Shown piece by piece: positions 59,224 through 64,000 of a DNA stretch of 64,000 nucleotides. The notes below the pieces were generated by a model. That model saw nothing but the letters and a program-made list of their open reading frames with translations, was not told the origin of the DNA and searched no databases. Source of the DNA: Osmia lignaria lignaria (lineage: Eukaryota > Arthropoda > Insecta > Hymenoptera > Megachilidae); NCBI RefSeq assembly GCF_051020975.1, contig NC_135046.1, positions 7,130,001 to 7,194,000 on the forward strand, read 5' to 3'. The translations under genes were made by a program, and so were the position numbers. Positions within the stretch are counted from its first letter, which is position 1, and the number at the start of each line of letters is the position of its first letter.

Positions 59224-60244
59224 CGACGCGATATTGTGGCAGGTTACTGCTTAATATTTTAACGAAACACTCGGTAGATGCACTGCTCTACTATCATGAA
59301 CGTGGTATCCCTACGAAGGGCAAACTGTTTCGTATCTGTTCATGGCTTTTTGCAGCGTGCATTGCCTTCTTTCAAGGCACTGTAGGACCGTTTAAGACTT
59401 GGTTATTACCGAATTGCCTTCATGTTTAGGATACACGTGCCCCCCAGTTGCTATACTTACATTTTTTATTATTGTTCTTGTTGCGAACAAAATTCTCTTG
59501 GTTTTTAATTTTCCAAGCATTTGGAAGAGAAAAATGTTTCAAAGTTAAGTACACTTTGACCCGATTTTCAAGGGAAACAAATGGTAATCCGATAGAATAA
59601 TTCTTTCCGCGTACATTTGCTGTCACGCGAAGTTCAGTATTAGCTCGATGATAAATTGCTTCTTCTTAGTTGACTAATCCTGATTCTATGTAATGAAACG
59701 TTTTAATTTAACCGGTTGAATAGCAATACCGACGAGAGTTAATGGTTTTCTTCAAATAGTATTTTCTTTGTCTTGATTCGCAACGCAAATATTTTATCAT
59801 GAATATTTTTTGTTTCGAGGTTTAATAGTTTGAACGTAACTTTCCAATTAACAACAATCGTAAAGTTTCCATTACAAAGATTAAACCCATCAAAAATCTC
59901 GCTTCCTCGCTTTTGTTAGATTAAACCCTTTGAATACTTTAGCCTGTATTTCTGTTCCTCTTAACGCTCGGTTACCGTCAGTAGCAGTTAGTTCACGTCA
60001 GTAGCTCGTCAAGTCGACTTAACCTTCGAACTCCATTATCGCCCTCGTTATCGTTGGAAACTGTTGCTGAAATATATTTCACTGTTACAAGGAACTTGGA
60101 ATCTTATATTCCCTTCTCAACAAGTCTCTTCTCGGTGCAATTGTTATCCTTCCAGGAGCATTATTTTAATTTTACACTTAGCACTCTGATCTTGAGTAGA
60201 TGAAGATTACCATTAATCCTTAGAGGATCTCGTTGCGTAAAGGA
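59224..60244. other. Non-coding stretch
   Basis: AT-rich sequence without a supported frame. The words GTCAGTAGC and CAGTAGCAG cluster at 59,978-60,006 as imperfect direct repeats. Confidence 0.45.
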
Positions 60245-60264
60245 TGTCAACGTAAACGTTGACA
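60245..60264. other. Near-perfect palindrome, 9-bp arms
   Basis: TGTCAACGT and ACGTTGACA flank a central AA. In RNA this would fold as a 7-bp stem with a 6-nt loop; in DNA it is a symmetric dyad of the kind bound by dimeric factors. Confidence 0.3.
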
Positions 60265-61802
60265 CGAATTATTTTTGTTATAATGCATTCGATCGGTAGG
60301 ATAAAATCAGAAGCGAAAATTGAGAAAACTGGAAGGAATTTGAAAAATCGCAGCGTCGACGTTTCTCTGTGACAGGCTGGTAGAAAAATTTGCCGAGGGA
60401 AGTTCGTTACTTTCGTTTCCGGGTACTTCCCTTTGCCTTGTTTCCTTCGCGTTCTTGAATAACCGTGCCCGAAAATAATTCCTCGGTTCCTGGGAGGTCG
60501 ACGACCATCTATAGTCGTTTCTCGCGAGACGTCGAACGACAACTGCAGGAAATGAATCCTCCAGAGCACGCTAGTTTCGTGAAGGAACCCTTCAGGAACT
60601 CTTTTCTATGGTCGCTAGCCTTGCACCGGCTTACTGTGACTTTTTTTTCTTCTTCTTCTTCCTTTTAAAGAAAAGAATTTCCCTTCGTGAAATTATTGGA
60701 GTTACCTTCTCCTCTCGACCCGTTTTCTCTCGAGATCGTAATGCATGAAAGAACGTTATCGACGAGATTGCTCCAATCAAAAGGTCTCTGTATTCTATGT
60801 ATTGTCGTTGAACGGCGCACGAAAGAGTAGCAATAATTTGTTCGTTTCGATGAAGTGGAAAAAAAGGGGGGAACAAAGGAATAAAGGAAAATACTATTAC
60901 CAGGGTAATAACGAAACCGTCAACTGGTACGTATCAAATGTGGTTGAGCGGTAAATGGAAACGAGGAACTGCCGCGTGAAAATAAAGCAGTAGAAAGGGT
61001 CGGCGAGGGAACGACTTTATCCAGCGTGCGCGACCTGGCCGGCTGTTTATTACATTTTGAATACAAAGTGAAACAAATTGCCGCGGCGCACTCGACGAGG
61101 CTATCGATCTTGGCGAGCTGTTGGCTCATTCGCATGGAACGGGATAAAAAAAACTTTTCGGCTACTCGTTGCGTTATATTTTTCACGCGTTCTTTCGTCA
61201 GCGTTTCAACGGGAAACAAACAGAACGAAAGCCGTCCGTTCGAGCAAAGAATCGATTTCATCGTCGCGTTGTGTGCAGGCGTCTTCGAGGCTTCGCTCGG
61301 CAAACAAGCGAATCAACGAAGGCTTGCCACGGTCTTAAACGGCGCGCGATTAAATCCGTCTGAGTGCAAACATTTGCCTCGATCCTTGACAAGCTCTTTC
61401 TTCCGAGCCACAGATTTTTAAACGGCACCCTTCCCTTTAAAGCTTTCCCTAGCTACCTTTCATAAATAGGTAAAACCGACGCGTTCATCCGGTGGTCGAT
61501 GGATGAACATTGACGTAACTAGAATTTTTTGGGCGAATATTAGGTAGTTTTACTTGTTTCAGTAATTTTAAATAAGGGGGATGGTAGACTCAACCTGCTC
61601 CCTATTTAGTTACGCCAATTAGGATGAACGCGATGAACCATTGATAAAGCCCAACTGCGTCTTCCTGTCATTCCTTGTTCAAAACGGTGAGGGATTTTCA
61701 ACCGGAACACTCTACTTCTAACCCTTTTATTCTTCCTTATCCACCCAAGCCGAGTCCCGACTTCACTCTTCACTCTGTAACTCGTCATTCGTGAATTTTC
61801 TC
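60265..61802. other. Non-coding stretch
   Basis: GTCGTT/AACGAC surrounds the palindrome TCTCGCGAGA at about 60,513-60,541. Opposing 127-131-codon frames at 60,920-61,421 lack domains and overlap on both strands, a sign of low stop-codon density rather than genes. Confidence 0.45.
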
Positions 61803-61834
61803 AAGGACCTTCCTCGAATTGAGGAAGGTATCTT
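61803..61834. other. Stable 9-bp hairpin with outer AAG/CTT pairs
   Basis: ACCTTCCTC at 61,807-61,815 pairs perfectly with GAGGAAGGT at 61,821-61,829 around GAATT. AAG at 61,803-61,805 pairs with CTT at 61,832-61,834 across a small internal loop. Confidence 0.35.
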
Positions 61835-64000
61835 AAAAGAAGGACATTTTAAAAGAAAGAAAGAAATCGAGGGAAATAGGATGATAAAGGGAATGGCTGC
61901 GAGGAATGGCGAAGAACGAACAGGGTGAAATAAAGGAAGAAGGGAGAGAGGACGCAATTAATCTCGAGGCTGAAATTTTCTGGTACAAGTCGGTCAGCTA
62001 ACCGGGCTGAGTGAAAGGGTTCCCCTTTGTTTTAGCTAGAAAATAATAAAAAGGGGGTAATGGTCCAATAGGGAGAGTTGAGCTCCATACCGAGTGTCGG
62101 CCCTGTCAGTTGTACGCCATCCACCCTCCCCCCATTCCTATCTCGCTTCTCCATCTTCCACCTTCTTTTTTTTTCTTCTTCCTTTCTTTTAATGCTCTCC
62201 TATGCTTGGATATTACCAAGCCGGCCTATTTTATACTCTGTATATTTATCCGGCCGTTCCGTTTCCCTCGAAGATGCTCGCCGCTGTAGTTTCACTGTTT
62301 TATTGTCCTACGTTCCGCGTTGCAACGCCTTGAAAGACGCCGGTGAATCGCTTCGCCGGAAAAGGAAGACGTATGCCTCGCCGTTCCGTTGAATACACCC
62401 TCCAAGAACAATCGACGAATACAGCTCTGTCCCTGTTAGGAAAAAAAGAAGCTGAGAATTCCTCGCTCGAACGTTTCTAGGCTTTGTGTTATCTATGCTT
62501 CTGGATCGAACGGTTTCATCAAGCACCGATGATCCTTTCATAATTAGATATTTAACGAGAGAATTAACTCTTCCGCTTCGAGGAGCGTATATGTATACAT
62601 ATATCGAAGAGTGGATCCGCGTAATTATCGACATGGAGTATTTAGTTGGCTTCGTCATTTATCGATTACGAAATCGTACGTCCTGGCCGGCTTGTTTCTG
62701 CTTCGGCCAAGTTTCGCGTAGCTCGCGTTCGAAACTAACCGACGCTCGGGGTTGCAATATAATTTGCTTAATTCTCGCGGCGCACCGGCAACGAGCTAAC
62801 TTACGTCTCAGGTGTAACGACCTAACGATAACTCGGTTTCCACAGGGAGCACGTCGCGTCGCGACCGGTCAGCTCCACTGAGCTCCGCTATCCGATAAGG
62901 CTGTCCGTGCCCGCGATGAAACCGACCGACCGTTTTCACGTCCCCCAGATAATTCACTAATAATTAATGGTCAACTCCCTCGGCTTCTTTGAATCAGAGA
63001 CTGATAAATCTGACTAATCGCGAGATAGTTTCTACTCGTGAGATTCAAAGCTATCAAAACCTGTAAAAGTGTTATTCCTGTTTTTAACCGGCTACCTTGC
63101 TACCTTATCACTCTGTTCACATCGAAAAGTTTCAATATGTTTCTATACTTCTTGTGAATATAGCGCATCGCGTGATCTCCACGCGCATCGATGGATTTTT
63201 GGGCTATCGGAATGCAGCGTTGCGCTAACAGGTTGTTTGGGAAAACAGTGAACTCTGCGTGGTTCCTTCTTTACGATGTGTCTGCTCCTTTTACGATAAT
63301 ATCATTGGGATTAGTTCGGCCTGGGTCGAGTTGTTGCGTTGCTGTTCGACTCGGAGTTGCTTAACAGGATTCTGTGGGAAGAAATAGGATCTTATCATAC
63401 CGCTGGGAGTGGGAACCTCGGTTTAACCAATAGCGGTTTCGACTAAGTTATCGGGACTGTCAACGAATTCTTAATCTTTAAATTCAACCTATGAATGTAC
63501 AAGATTTCCCTGTAAACTGTTTCGTGTTCGAGTCGGAGTTCGCTTATGAAAGCGGATAAGATAATTACTTTTATGGAATTTTTATCTTCACCTTTCAACG
63601 TTTCTATTTTGTTATATTCGCCCGCGTACCATTAATTTATACGTGGACATTTTCACTGTCCCCTTTCGTTCGTCTACTACATTTCATGCGGGAAAATTTC
63701 TAGATTTATAAATTAGATTTAGTGCAAGTTCTTATTTAGTTAGAAATCGATATCGACCAAGTAAATTGCATCAAATATCATTCAATTTTCCTACTAAGAT
63801 TTCCGTAAATATTACCGTCCTTGGCTCCGCTTTAATTATTTTAAGACAATTAAAGTCATGCCTTACCGTTTATAACTTTCTCGTAATCATTAATTTTCGA
63901 TGAAATTCAAACGCGCCACGTTCTGATACTCACAGGAAGGAACGTAATTTCGATGTAGCTTTAAAAAGCACCGATCAAGGCGGAAGAGGAAAATTGAATT
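61835..64000. other. Non-coding stretch to window end
   Basis: TATATGTATACATATA at 62,588-62,603 is a perfect 16-bp palindrome of low complexity. Overlapping frames at 62,308-62,881 on both strands have no recognisable domains. The final kilobase is AT-rich with nothing supported. Confidence 0.45.

Noticed and set aside
62588..62603. 16-bp palindrome TATATGTATACATATA
   Set aside because: It is built from alternating AT-type dinucleotides and such symmetry arises easily in low-complexity sequence.

Overview
This window looks like a gene-poor stretch of a hymenopteran genome (bee or ant type). The base composition is moderate, CpG dinucleotides are abundant throughout, short simple repeats are scattered, and consensus-like GTAAGT/GTGAGT splice donors occur. 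No continuous reading frame on either strand resembles a known protein family. The order-level call is an inference from style; I cannot name the species or a flanking gene. I see no tRNA, rRNA, CRISPR array, operon or intact transposase.

Layout. Positions 1-12,600 are non-coding, with a (GA)n tract and three hairpin-forming stretches. At 12,601-12,678 lies the strongest structured element: an almost perfectly paired stem-loop of about 31 bp with a 7-nt loop, shaped like a microRNA precursor. At 16,993-17,114 a 122-bp element starts and ends with TTAA and carries 11-bp terminal inverted repeats, so it looks like a piggyBac-type MITE. From 17,115 to 39,400 there are only simple repeats, small palindromes and one isolated TATA box. 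At 39,408-40,016 a TATA box, a good acceptor, a GT-repeat leader and a consensus donor make a candidate 5' exon. Near 47.0-47.3 kb is a C-rich block ending in an initiator-like motif.

The right-hand third has the most candidate signals. At 49,356-49,569 a TATA box is followed by a 56-codon frame for a signal-peptide-like, cationic micropeptide. At 50,736-50,807 four perfect hairpins sit head to tail. A short ATG-to-donor exon lies at 53,989-54,036, and a full CRE site at 55,336. On the minus strand at 57,026-57,186 an ATG-initiated segment encodes a membrane or signal helix ending at a GTAAGT donor. The last 6 kb hold only small palindromic hairpins.

Nothing shows these elements working together. 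The most economical reading is an intergenic or large-intron region with regulatory DNA, at least one likely small structured RNA, and a few possible 5' exons whose partner exons lie outside the window or are unrecognised. Every coding call is a candidate at low confidence.
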